Of a stretch of DNA of 64,000 nt, positions 8,682-16,524 are shown in pieces; the stretch's first letter is position 1; each line of letters opens with the position of its first letter. A program made the position numbers and the translations under genes. Under the pieces are notes generated by a model. That model did no database searches. It was given only the letters and a program-made list of their open reading frames with translations, and had not been told where the DNA came from. Source of the DNA: Bacteroidales bacterium. GTDB lineage: Bacteria; Bacteroidota; Bacteroidia; Bacteroidales; F082. The DNA lies in contig JAGCCO010000013.1 in the NCBI GenBank assembly GCA_017651645.1, positions 62,001-126,000 on the forward strand, given 5' to 3'.

Positions 8682-8837
8682 ATTTCCTGCCTCCAAGTCA
8701 TCCTAGCCATTATCTTCCCGCCGCTGGCGGTGATCGACCGCGGCTGCGGGTCGATGCTCATCGTGTTTCTGCTCACGCTCATCGGCTGGGTGCCGGGCGT
8801 CATCGCCGCGCTGATTATCCTGAACAAGAATAATTGA
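8682..8837 (+). CDS. YqaE/Pmp3 (UPF0057) family small membrane protein with non-ATG start
   Basis: 51 residues if translation begins at ATT 8682. The frame encodes a two-helix Pmp3-type protein: QVILAIIFPPLAVIDRGCG, then FLLTLIGWVPGVIAALIIL, matching the family's usual ~50-55 residue length and its FPPLAV and GWxPG motifs. The family normally starts with Met at exactly the position occupied by ATT here. The only in-frame ATG upstream (8580) precedes the promoter-like element and adds 34 non-conserved residues. So either ATT is used (rare), the upstream ATG is used, or the start has been lost and the gene is decaying. A degenerate copy of its first ~40 bases lies at 8437-8477. Role in this family: membrane potential/stress proteolipid. 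Confidence 0.65.
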   Translation: MSCLQVILAIIFPPLAVIDRGCGSMLIVFLLTLIGWVPGVIAALIILNKNN

Positions 8838-8858
8838 CAGTGATTGGCGGATTTTTTG

Positions 8859-8866
8859 TATTTTTG
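8859..8866 (+). promoter_or_regulatory. -7 element TATTTTTG for the DinD-like/RhuM fusion gene
   Basis: TATTTTTG with a TTG at 8834-8836 about 22 bases upstream; the latter overlaps the YqaE-like stop codon. Predicted leader to ATG 8883 is about 12 bases. Confidence 0.6.
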
Positions 8867-8882
8867 TGGGAAATATCCAGCC

Positions 8883-10259
8883 ATGCAAGACAACACTGAA
8901 CTCTTCCAACCTCAAGAACTTCAATCGCCTTTCGAAACCATCAAGGAAACCGACAGCGAAGGCCGTGAATGGTGGAACTCCCGAAAACTGGCGCGGCTGC
9001 TCGGCTACCAAAAATACTGGAACTTTGAACGGCTTATCCATAAGGTCACGCCTTTTCTGCAAAAAGAGAAAGGCCTGGACTTGAAAGAACATATCGTGGA
9101 GATTGAGGAGATGGCACAACTTGGATTAGGTACTGCTCGAATAGTAAAGTCAGTAATGCTATCCCGCACGGCTTGCCTCGCCATCGTTTTGAACGCTGAC
9201 CAAAGGAAACCATTGGTGAAAGCCGCCAAAGAGTATTATGTAGATAACATGACCTCCACAGACCTTGCCACAAGCGTTGAAGGCAATGTCCTTATGTATC
9301 GCTCATCAACGGGTAAAGTGAACGTTACTGTGGTTTTTAACAATGAAACTTTCTGGCTGTCGCAAAAACGTATGGCAGAGTTGTTTGGAGTGACCATACA
9401 AGACATTAGTTATCATCTTATTCAAATTAATGAAAGCGGCGAAGTCCATTTGTCCGACGCAGTCAAAAAAATTTTGATTCCTTCGGACAAATGGGAAGAC
9501 GAAGCAGTTTTGATGTACAATCTTGATGCCGTCATTGCCGTTGGCTACCGCGTAAACAGTTATGAAGCCACGCAGTTCCGCCGTTGGGCCACCGAGGTGC
9601 TGAAGCAATACATCATCAAAGGCTTTGTGATGGATGACGAACGACTGAAGGGAAAAGATGTTTTTGGTGCAGACTATTTCGAGGAACTATTAGAACGCAT
9701 CCGAGAAATCCGCACTTCCGAACGACGTTACTATCAGAAAATCACCGACATTTATGCCGAATGTAGCAGCGATTATGATGCACAAGCCGAAACAACACGG
9801 CAGTTCTACAAGACTGTCCAAAACATGATGCACTATGCCGTGACGCATCAAACCGCCGCCGAAATCATCTACGACCGCGCCGATGCCGAGAAACCCAATA
9901 TGGGACTGATGACTTGGAAAAACGCTCCCGATGGCCGAATCATCAAAAGCGATGTCACCGTTGCCAAGAACTATTTGTCAGAAAACGAAGTCACTCGACT
10001 GAATCTGATTTCCACAGCTTTCCTTGATTTGGCAGAAGACCGCGCCCAACGTCATATCCTTATGAAGATGACCGACTGGAAACAAGTGTTGGAAAGCTAC
10101 CTGAAAATCGGTGATTATGAAATACTTGAGACTGCTGGTAGCATTTCTCACGAAGAAGCCGAAGCAAAAGCATTAGGAGAGTATGAGAAATACCGCAAAA
10201 TCCAAGACCAGACTTTCTTATCCGATTTTGACAAGTTTCTTGAAAGTCTAAAGCATTAA
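8883..10259 (+). CDS. Fusion of a DinD/BRO-N-like domain to a RhuM-family protein
   Basis: 458 residues from ATG 8883, chosen because it directly follows the promoter-like element (an in-frame 8844 start lies upstream of it). Residues ~10-125 resemble the N-terminal part of DNA-damage-inducible protein D / BRO-N-like proteins (EGREWWNSRKLARLLGYQKY, then LIHKV, LSRTACLAIV). From ~135 the sequence is RhuM: STGKVNVTVVFNNETFWLSQ, MAELFGVT, LDAVIAVGYRVNS, QFRRWATEVLKQYIIKGF, the HQTAAEIIYDRADA block and a C-terminal LSDFDKFL. RhuM proteins are accessory, often near Fic/toxin or restriction genes, and biochemically uncharacterised. A stand-alone RhuM lies at 26348-27343 without the first domain. 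The adjacency to the McrBC-like island is suggestive only. Confidence 0.85.
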   Translation: MQDNTELFQPQELQSPFETIKETDSEGREWWNSRKLARLLGYQKYWNFERLIHKVTPFLQKEKGLDLKEHIVEIEEMAQLGLGTARIVKSVMLSRTACLAIVLNADQRKPLVKAAKEYYVDNMTSTDLATSVEGNVLMYRSSTGKVNVTVVFNNETFWLSQKRMAELFGVTIQDISYHLIQINESGEVHLSDAVKKILIPSDKWEDEAVLMYNLDAVIAVGYRVNSYEATQFRRWATEVLKQYIIKGFVMDDERLKGKDVFGADYFEELLERIREIRTSERRYYQKITDIYAECSSDYDAQAETTRQFYKTVQNMMHYAVTHQTAAEIIYDRADAEKPNMGLMTWKNAPDGRIIKSDVTVAKNYLSENEVTRLNLISTAFLDLAEDRAQRHILMKMTDWKQVLESYLKIGDYEILETAGSISHEEAEAKALGEYEKYRKIQDQTFLSDFDKFLESLKH

Positions 10260-10277
10260 TTATCAGAACTTAAACCA

Positions 10278-11120
10278 TCACTTCCCAAACACCCCTCTAA
10301 AAAACTCCACCGTCTCAGCAACGACTTGCTTGCGGCGGCGGGTGATGGTGTGGTTTTCGCCTTCCACCACTTTCAAGGTGGCATGAGGGCCGTAGGCCTC
10401 CAGGTAACGCTCGCTGCACCACATCGGAACGATGCCGTCGCGGTCGCCATGGAGGAGAAGCACAGGACCTTGGTAGGCCGCAGCCGTGCCATAGATGTCG
10501 AGCTGCTGCGTGGTGACGAGGTATTCGCGCCCCAGCTTATAAAACCCCAAACAACGGATGTATTCCGGCGGGTCCTTGGGGTCGAAGCGTGCGTTGAAGA
10601 ACTTGCCACCCTGACAGGCCTCCTTGATGACCGAGCCTGGGGCGATAAGCACCACACCCTTCGGCACCGTGCTTCCGCTGGCCAGACGTCCGGCTGCCAT
10701 CGAAGCGACAACACCGCCTTGCGAGTGGCCCAACAAGCCCACACCTTTCACATAGGGCAGGCTCTGCACATAATCCCAGACGGCGCGTGCTTCGGCCAGT
10801 TCCTTCCCGATGGTCATGTCCTGCTTGCGGCCTTCGCTCTTGCCGTGTCCACCGAAGTCGAAACGGATGGAAGCGATGCCGGCTTTGGAAAGGCCTTTCG
10901 CGAGCTGCGGCATGGGGATAAAGTCCTTGCTGGAGAAGATGCCGTGCATCAGTATCACCATCGGACACTGGTCTGTCGTTGGGTCAAACCCATCGGGTAA
11001 GGTAACTTTGTAGGCAATCTCGCCTTGAGGACCTCTGATGGAGGCTTTTTGCGCTTGGCAACCCGATAGAAACACCAAGCCTAGTACTGTCAGAAGTAGA
11101 TAATTAACAAACTGTCTCAT
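10278..11120 (-). CDS. Alpha/beta hydrolase lipoprotein
   Basis: 280 residues from ATG 11120, which gives a clean lipoprotein signal (MRQFVNYLLLTVLGLVFLSG then Cys20). The fold is an alpha/beta hydrolase: oxyanion loop LMHGIF, nucleophile Ser133 in GHSQGG, Asp in LHGDRDGIVP and His in EGENHTI near the C-terminus, i.e. a full Ser-Asp-His triad. It is probably an outer-membrane or periplasm-facing esterase; the feruloyl esterase-like/acyl-hydrolase arrangement does not reveal the substrate. It is convergent with the RhuM fusion (18 bases apart) and divergent from the methyltransferase gene. Confidence 0.88.
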   Translation of the reverse strand: MRQFVNYLLLTVLGLVFLSGCQAQKASIRGPQGEIAYKVTLPDGFDPTTDQCPMVILMHGIFSSKDFIPMPQLAKGLSKAGIASIRFDFGGHGKSEGRKQDMTIGKELAEARAVWDYVQSLPYVKGVGLLGHSQGGVVASMAAGRLASGSTVPKGVVLIAPGSVIKEACQGGKFFNARFDPKDPPEYIRCLGFYKLGREYLVTTQQLDIYGTAAAYQGPVLLLHGDRDGIVPMWCSERYLEAYGPHATLKVVEGENHTITRRRKQVVAETVEFFRGVFGK

Positions 11121-11185
11121 AAACAGATAACACTGATTGTTGCGGTTTATTGTATTAATTTGAAGTGCCAACGAGGGAATAGTTG

Positions 11186-11193
11186 TACATTTG
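11186..11193 (+). promoter_or_regulatory. -7 element TACATTTG for the ICMT-like operon
   Basis: TACATTTG, with a TTTG-like element about 24 bases upstream; 19 bases before ATG 11213. It would drive the methyltransferase, HAD phosphatase and vsr run. Confidence 0.55.
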
Positions 11194-11212
11194 CACCATA
11201 AAGAACAATCTC

Positions 11213-11884
11213 ATGAAATCAAACTTGTTTTTTCAAGCGCTGACGAAATTCCTCCTTGGCGTCATCATCTTGGGTCTGCTCATCTTCTTGCCCGCAGGCT
11301 CGCTCCACTATTGGCAGGGTTGGCTGCTGATGGGCATTTTGTTTGTACCCATGTTCGTTGCTGGGATGGTCATGATGGCCAAAAACCCTGAACTATTGCA
11401 AAAACGGCTGAACGCCAAAGAACAAGAGAAGGAGCAAAAGACCGTCGTGGCACTGAGTGGCTTGCTGTTCATCGCCGCATTCGTTGTGGCAGGCTTCAAC
11501 TGGCGCTTCCAATGGTGTGTGCTGCCCAATTGGGTAGTATGGGTGGCCGCTGGCCTTTTCTTGGTGTGCTACCTACTTTATGCCGAAGTCCTGCGCGAAA
11601 ACACCTACCTCTCACGCACCATCGAAGTGCAGGAGCATCAAAAAGTCATCGACACAGGGCTTTATGGCATCGTCCGTCACCCGATGTATATGGCCACCAC
11701 CCTCCTCTTCCTAATGATGCCATTGGTGCTGGCCTCACCGATTTCGTTCGCGATTATGCTGTTGTATATTCCTTTGATAGTCAAACGCATCCGAAATGAA
11801 GAAACCGTGCTTGAACAAGGGCTGGAAGGCTACAGCGAATACAAACAACGGGTGAAATACAAGGTTCTACCTTTTATCTGGTGA
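11213..11884 (+). CDS. Isoprenylcysteine carboxyl methyltransferase (ICMT)-like membrane protein
   Basis: 223 residues from ATG 11213, directly after the promoter-like element. About five hydrophobic helices, then the ICMT/PEMT cytosolic signature TGLYGIVRHPMYMAT and the downstream RNEETVLEQGLEGYSEYKQRVKY, where the RHPMY and EE/Y residues form the SAM and substrate pocket in this family. Bacterial members methylate unknown lipids or small molecules; prenylated protein is unlikely in this host. Four bases separate it from the HAD phosphatase gene, suggesting one transcript. Confidence 0.85.
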   Translation: MKSNLFFQALTKFLLGVIILGLLIFLPAGSLHYWQGWLLMGILFVPMFVAGMVMMAKNPELLQKRLNAKEQEKEQKTVVALSGLLFIAAFVVAGFNWRFQWCVLPNWVVWVAAGLFLVCYLLYAEVLRENTYLSRTIEVQEHQKVIDTGLYGIVRHPMYMATTLLFLMMPLVLASPISFAIMLLYIPLIVKRIRNEETVLEQGLEGYSEYKQRVKYKVLPFIW

Positions 11885-11888
11885 AGTC

Positions 11889-12536
11889 ATGAGATACAAA
11901 TTAGTGATATTCGACCTCGACGGCACGCTGCTCGACACCATCGACGACCTCAAGGAAGCCGTCAACCACGCCATGAGTTTGAGAGGCTTCCCGACCTTTA
12001 CACGAGACGAAGTTATGGCCATGGTCGGCCACGGTGCCCGTAACCTGATGCGAAAGGCCTTACCCCTTGGCCATAAGGACGACGACATGGTGAATGCCGC
12101 CTACGACGACTTCAAAGCCTACTACATTACCCATATCGACGTGCACACAAAGCCCTTTCCAGGCATACACGACCTCTTGACCCAACTGCACCAGGAAGGC
12201 GTGCTGCTGGCCGTCGCCTCCAACAAGTTCCAAGAAGGCACCGAACACCTCATCAAGGAGTTCTTTCCCGAAATCCTCTTTGTGGCGGTCTTGGGCGGTC
12301 GTCCCGGCTTCCCCCTCAAGCCCGACCCTGAAATCGTCAACGAGGTGTTACGCAAGGCGGGCATCGAGAAAGAGGATGCCGTCATGATTGGCGACTCCGA
12401 CACCGACATGGAGACTGCGGCCAACGGCGGCATCAGGAGCATCGCGGTGAACTGGGGGTATCGTAATATGAGTAGCATCGAAAACTTAAAGGTCGCCAAT
12501 TCCGTTGAAGAGCTACACCAAATACTCCTATCATGA
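11889..12536 (+). CDS. HAD-superfamily phosphatase, phosphoglycolate phosphatase-like
   Basis: 215 residues. Motif I FDLDGTLLDT at residues 8-17 (nucleophile Asp8 region, general acid Asp two on), helical cap ~residues 20-85, motif II VASNKF, motif III Lys in PLKPDPE and motif IV MIGDSDTDMETA. This is the Gph/PGMB-like subgroup of HAD phosphatases. It could clear 2-phosphoglycolate after DNA 3'-end repair, which would fit the vsr gene overlapping its stop by 4 bases (ATGA), but substrate range in the family is broad and the pairing may be incidental. Confidence 0.85.
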   Translation: MRYKLVIFDLDGTLLDTIDDLKEAVNHAMSLRGFPTFTRDEVMAMVGHGARNLMRKALPLGHKDDDMVNAAYDDFKAYYITHIDVHTKPFPGIHDLLTQLHQEGVLLAVASNKFQEGTEHLIKEFFPEILFVAVLGGRPGFPLKPDPEIVNEVLRKAGIEKEDAVMIGDSDTDMETAANGGIRSIAVNWGYRNMSSIENLKVANSVEELHQILLS

Positions 12537-13084
12537 CTGACAAAATGACTCCTGCTCAGCGGCACTACTGCATGTCGCGCATCCACGGCAAGGCCACCAA
12601 GCCCGAGCTGAAGGTCAGGAAATGGCTGTGGCAGCATGGCTACCGCTATCGCCTCAACGTCAAGAGCGTGCCGGGCAAACCGGATATCGTCATGCGGAGG
12701 TATAGGACGGCTATCTTTGTGAACGGGTGTTTTTGGCACGGACACTTCGTGCAGTTAGGAGTGGGGAGTAAGGAGTTAGGAGTAAATAGTTCCAAGTGTT
12801 GCAAGATTCCGCAGACGAACCGTGAGTTTTGGGTGAACAAGATCAAGAGGAACCAAGAGCGTGACCAACGCAACTATCAGATGCTGCACGACAACGGATG
12901 GCAGGTCATTGTGGTGTGGGAATGTCAGTTGGCGCCTAAGCGCATTGAGGAAACGATGCTACGCGTTGAACTACTGCTCAACGAGCATTTTTTGGCTTTG
13001 CACCAGCCGAAGGTGGTACCCTACGACGTTCAGGAGGCTCCTATTTCTATGGCAGCGGAAGAAGACGGCTATGAAAAAAGGTGA
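12533..13084 (+). CDS. vsr: Very short patch repair (Vsr) endonuclease
   Basis: 183 residues. Family signature from the start: MSRIHGKATKPELKVRKWLW, then YRLNVKSVPGKPDIV with the catalytic Asp, and IFVNGCFWHGH with the Zn/active-site Cys-His set, followed by REFWVNKIKRN and WQVIVVWECQL. Vsr nicks 5' of T:G mismatches arising from 5-methylcytosine deamination. Two oddities: no cytosine methyltransferase is in the window, although vsr usually accompanies one; and between GCFWHGH and SSKCCKIPQ there is an extra stretch encoded by a 7-bp-period DNA array (12754-12788) that reads QLGVGSKELGVN. Start ATG overlaps the phosphatase TGA, so translation is coupled. Confidence 0.9.
   Translation: MTDKMTPAQRHYCMSRIHGKATKPELKVRKWLWQHGYRYRLNVKSVPGKPDIVMRRYRTAIFVNGCFWHGHFVQLGVGSKELGVNSSKCCKIPQTNREFWVNKIKRNQERDQRNYQMLHDNGWQVIVVWECQLAPKRIEETMLRVELLLNEHFLALHQPKVVPYDVQEAPISMAAEEDGYEKR
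12754..12788. repeat. Heptameric array inside vsr
   Basis: Consecutive 7-base units GTTAGGA, GTGGGGA, GTAAGGA, GTTAGGA, GTAAATA. They lie in frame within vsr between conserved blocks and appear to account for an extra peptide loop not seen in the family consensus I know. Confidence 0.75.
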
Positions 13085-13101
13085 AAATTCAAATATCTTT
13101 A

Positions 13102-13109
13102 TATCTTTG
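13102..13109 (+). promoter_or_regulatory. -7 element TATCTTTG for the OmpA-like gene
   Basis: TATCTTTG just after the vsr stop, 31 bases before ATG 13140. Confidence 0.65.
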
Positions 13110-13139
13110 CAGCCGTAAACCAATTAAAACGCATTAAAA

Positions 13140-14243
13140 ATGAAGAAGATTATTACCACAATAGCGATACTTTTGTTCGCAGGAATGGCAGCAATGGCCC
13201 AAGAAACCACCTATGCCAAGAGCGACTTCGTCCCGGGTGACGAGATTATTTTCGACGACAACTTCGAAGGAGAGAGACTGGGCGAGTTCCCGATGAGCTG
13301 GGATTTGCTGGACGGATATGCGGAGATGGCACAGCAGCAGGGACGCAATGTGATTGCATTCACCGACAACGGCCTGGGACAGGTGATGCCGCTGATGAAA
13401 AAGAAATGGGATTGGCTGCCAGAGGTGTTCACGGTGGAGTTCGACCTCTTTGTGGCTCCGATGAATACGGGGAATGAGGAAGAGACCACGCTCGATATGA
13501 ACATTTATTTCGGTGACCGAGGCGACGACAGCTACTACAATGCATCAAGTTACGTAAAATTCTGGTATAGGGAAGACGGCTCGTGCAACCTGTCGTGGAG
13601 CCTGCTGAAACCGGATGGGGACAACCAGTCGAGTGGAGAGAAGATGCTGGGACTGAACTCAGGCAATAGCGACTACCTGGAAAAAGACAACCCTGTGGTT
13701 GCTGGAGAGTGGAACCACTTCGCTTTCTCGTTCAACAAGCGAGCTTTCAAGGGCTATGTGAACGGCGTACGTATGATTAACGTACCGGTTATGAAGGCTC
13801 CTGGCTATTTATTCTTTGCCAGTGGCGCGTTCTATCGCTACACTGGATTGAGCAATGTGCGCATCGCACAAGGTGCCGTGCCGCTGTATGACCGCCTGAC
13901 CACCGATGGCAAGATTGTGTCTTACGCCATCACTTTTGAGACGGGCAAGGCCGACCTGAAGCCAGAATCCATCATCGAGATCAACCGTGTGGCCAAACTG
14001 ATGCAAGAGCACCCCGAACTGGAATTCGAGGTCCAAGGACATTGCGACAACACCGGTTCGGATGCCGTGAATGATCCGCTGAGCCAACAAAGAGCCGAGG
14101 CCATCGTCAACGCCCTTGTGCAGCAAGGCATTGCCCAGTCGCGCCTCACGCCCGTGGGCAAAGGCTCGCACGACCCCATCTCGCCCAACAACACGGAAGA
14201 AGGCCGCGCCAAAAACCGTCGGGTGGAATTTGTCAAGAAATAA
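13140..14243 (+). CDS. OmpA-family outer-membrane protein with N-terminal jelly-roll-like domain
   Basis: 367 residues. Sec signal MKKIITTIAILLFAGMAAMA, cleavage after AMA-Q. Residues ~30-240 form a beta-rich concanavalin/LamG-like domain (DDNFEGERLGEFP, WNHFAFSFNKRAFKGYVNG). Residues ~255-367 are an OmpA/MotB peptidoglycan-binding domain: ITFETGKADLKPES, VQGHCDNTGSDAVN, LSQQRAEAIVNALV and NRRVEFVKK. The protein is therefore likely periplasmic, anchored to peptidoglycan, with an exposed ligand-binding or structural domain. Monocistronic from its own -7 element; convergent with the GH92 gene, 6 bases apart. Confidence 0.9.
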   Translation: MKKIITTIAILLFAGMAAMAQETTYAKSDFVPGDEIIFDDNFEGERLGEFPMSWDLLDGYAEMAQQQGRNVIAFTDNGLGQVMPLMKKKWDWLPEVFTVEFDLFVAPMNTGNEEETTLDMNIYFGDRGDDSYYNASSYVKFWYREDGSCNLSWSLLKPDGDNQSSGEKMLGLNSGNSDYLEKDNPVVAGEWNHFAFSFNKRAFKGYVNGVRMINVPVMKAPGYLFFASGAFYRYTGLSNVRIAQGAVPLYDRLTTDGKIVSYAITFETGKADLKPESIIEINRVAKLMQEHPELEFEVQGHCDNTGSDAVNDPLSQQRAEAIVNALVQQGIAQSRLTPVGKGSHDPISPNNTEEGRAKNRRVEFVKK

Positions 14244-14249
14244 ACGACA

Positions 14250-16496
14250 TTACTTCATTTTGAACTCAAGCGTCCCGCCAGCCATGATTTGCTGATGGGT
14301 GAGCTTGTTGTCTTTAATCGGCTGGCCGTTCAGTTTCACGCTCTTCACATGGATGCGCTCGGGCGTCTTGTTGGGCGTGGAAATCACAAAGTCCTTGCCG
14401 TTCTCGAGATGCAAGGTTGCTTTGGTGAACAAAGGCGTTCCGATGACATACTCGGCACTGCCGGCATGGAAGGGATAGAAGCCCAAAGCTGAGAAAATGT
14501 ACCAAGCCGACATCTGGCCGCAGTCGTCGTTGCCAGCATAGCCGCAAGGTGTAGCGCGGTAGAACTCACTTCTCACCTGTTCTACTAACTCCTGAGTGCG
14601 CTCGGGCTTGCCAGCGAAGTTGTAAAGATAAACGGTGTGGTGGCTGGGCTCGTTGCCATGCGCATACTGTCCAATGAAGCCACTCGCATTGCCGTTGACT
14701 TCACCGCTGGTGGCCGTGAGGCTGAAGTTCTCGTCAAGTTTCTTCAAGAAGCCTTTCTTGCCTCCAAAGAGGTCGATGAGGCCTTGCGGGTCTTGTGGCA
14801 CAAACCACATATACTGCCAAGCGTTGCCTTCCACGAAACAAGGCTGTTCGTATGACAGCGGGTCGAAGCCGTCTATCCAGTTGCCGTTTTCGTCCTTCGG
14901 ACGGAAGAAGCCCGTCTCCGCGTCGAAGAGGTTCTTGTAGAACATACTGCGGCGATAGAAACGCTCGTAGTCTTCGGTCTTACCCAATTTCTTGGCCACC
15001 AATGCCACACAAGCATCGTCAAAAGCCTGCTCCATAGTAATGCTCACGCTCTCGCCCTGCAAGGTCTGTGGAAGGTAGCCGTACTGCTCCCACACCTCAA
15101 AAGGCGAGTTGTAGTGGCTCCTTGTGCTGCTCTCCACCATGGCTTGATAAGCCGCCTCCACGTCGATGCCTGGAATCTCGGCAAGGATGGCATCAGCCAG
15201 CACGGGGATCGCGTGGTTGCCAATCATGCAGTAGTTATCTTGTCCCCAGAGGTCCCAAATGGGCAGATAGCCGTAAGTCTGGTGGTGCAGCACCATGTCG
15301 CGGACGAACTGCGCAGCGATGTCGGGCGCGATGAGCGTATAAAGCGGATGGGCGGCGCGGAAGGTGTCCCAAAGGCTGAAAGTGCTGTGATACACCTGTC
15401 CCTTGGGCATCTGCTTGATCTCGAAGTTGGTGGTCATGTAGCGACCATCCACATCGCTCATGGTGTTGGGCTGCATCAAAACGTGGTAAAGGCCCGTGTA
15501 GAAGATGGTCTTCTGCTCGTCGGTGCCTTCGATGTCGATGCGGCTCAACTCGCGCTGCCAAACATCGTGAGCGGCCTTCACATAGTCGTCGAATCGCCAA
15601 CTCTTGGCCTCGGCTTGCATGTTCTTCCTTGCACCTTCGTTATCGACAGGTGAGATGGCGACTTTGACGATTAATTCATTGCTGTCTTTTGAATCAAAGT
15701 TCAAGGCGGCGCGAAGGGTGCGACCGTTCACCACATCGCTGTTGCCGACATTTAAACCGCCATTCATCAAGATATGACTGACAATCGGCTTAGAGAACTC
15801 GGCGCGGAAATATACTTTACGCAGTTTAGCCCACCCGCAGACAACGCGATAGCCTTCGATGGTGTGGTCATCAACGAGACGGATTTGGGCCTGGATGATA
15901 TCGTAATAACGGCGGCCTGAGTAATAGGCATCACCGCGATAAGTCATTCTGTCGAGATCAAGAACGAGGGTCTGGGGCTGTCCTTCAGGGAAGGTGTAAC
16001 GATGGATGCCCGTGCGTGTGGTGGCCGAGAGTTCGACATTCACGCCACTCTCTTGCAACAGCACTTGATAATACCCTGGTCTTGCAGATTCCTTTTCGTG
16101 GCTATAATGTTGTCCGAAGTCGGCGGCCTTCAACTGCTCAGGCGTCACAACAGAGCAAAGGGGCATCAGGCTCACATCGATGAGGTCGGTGCAGCCCGTG
16201 CCGCTGAGGTGGGTATGGGTGAAGCCATAGATGATGTCTTTGTTGTAATCATAGCCCGAGCAAGGGTCCCAAGTGACCATCAGCTCGGTCTCGGGACTCA
16301 GTTGCACCATGCCCTGCGGCATCGTCGCGCCGGGGAAGGTGCTGCCACTGAGGGCGCCCGTCTCGTCGGTTTGTGTGCCGATGAAGGGATTCACGTATTG
16401 GGTGTAGTCGTTGGCGCTTTGGGCGCTGAGGAAGAGGGGCAGCAGAAGAATGGCTGCTAAGAGAGAAGAGTGTTGTGCTTTCATTTTCTGTTTCAT
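14250..16496 (-). CDS. Glycoside hydrolase family 92 alpha-mannosidase
   Basis: 748 residues; Met1 at 16496 or Met5 at 16484 both give the same signal peptide (ILLLPLFLSAQS). Family GH92 is clear from YVNPFIGTQTDE, the FPGATMPQGMVQLSPET block, GFTHTHLSGTG, the mid-protein FSLWDTFRAAHP, PIWDLWGQDNYCMIGNHA and the C-terminal GNDDCGQMSAWYIFSALGFYP with the catalytic Asp/Glu region. GH92 enzymes are Ca-dependent exo-alpha-mannosidases that trim high-mannose N-glycans, abundant in gut Bacteroidota. Secreted or periplasmic. No SusC/SusD pair is nearby, so it is an orphan outside a polysaccharide utilisation locus. It lies 28 bases downstream of hipA on the same strand and could be read through from the hip promoter. 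Confidence 0.93.
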   Translation of the reverse strand: MKQKMKAQHSSLLAAILLLPLFLSAQSANDYTQYVNPFIGTQTDETGALSGSTFPGATMPQGMVQLSPETELMVTWDPCSGYDYNKDIIYGFTHTHLSGTGCTDLIDVSLMPLCSVVTPEQLKAADFGQHYSHEKESARPGYYQVLLQESGVNVELSATTRTGIHRYTFPEGQPQTLVLDLDRMTYRGDAYYSGRRYYDIIQAQIRLVDDHTIEGYRVVCGWAKLRKVYFRAEFSKPIVSHILMNGGLNVGNSDVVNGRTLRAALNFDSKDSNELIVKVAISPVDNEGARKNMQAEAKSWRFDDYVKAAHDVWQRELSRIDIEGTDEQKTIFYTGLYHVLMQPNTMSDVDGRYMTTNFEIKQMPKGQVYHSTFSLWDTFRAAHPLYTLIAPDIAAQFVRDMVLHHQTYGYLPIWDLWGQDNYCMIGNHAIPVLADAILAEIPGIDVEAAYQAMVESSTRSHYNSPFEVWEQYGYLPQTLQGESVSITMEQAFDDACVALVAKKLGKTEDYERFYRRSMFYKNLFDAETGFFRPKDENGNWIDGFDPLSYEQPCFVEGNAWQYMWFVPQDPQGLIDLFGGKKGFLKKLDENFSLTATSGEVNGNASGFIGQYAHGNEPSHHTVYLYNFAGKPERTQELVEQVRSEFYRATPCGYAGNDDCGQMSAWYIFSALGFYPFHAGSAEYVIGTPLFTKATLHLENGKDFVISTPNKTPERIHVKSVKLNGQPIKDNKLTHQQIMAGGTLEFKMK

Positions 16497-16524
16497 TAGT
16501 AAACCACTATATTAATTAATTGTT

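Noticed and set aside
10326..11000. Long + strand frame opposite the hydrolase gene
   Set aside because: Shadow of a GC-rich gene with an intact catalytic triad on the other strand.
16002..16460. 152-codon + frame opposite GH92
   Set aside because: Antisense of the conserved GH92 N-terminal motifs.
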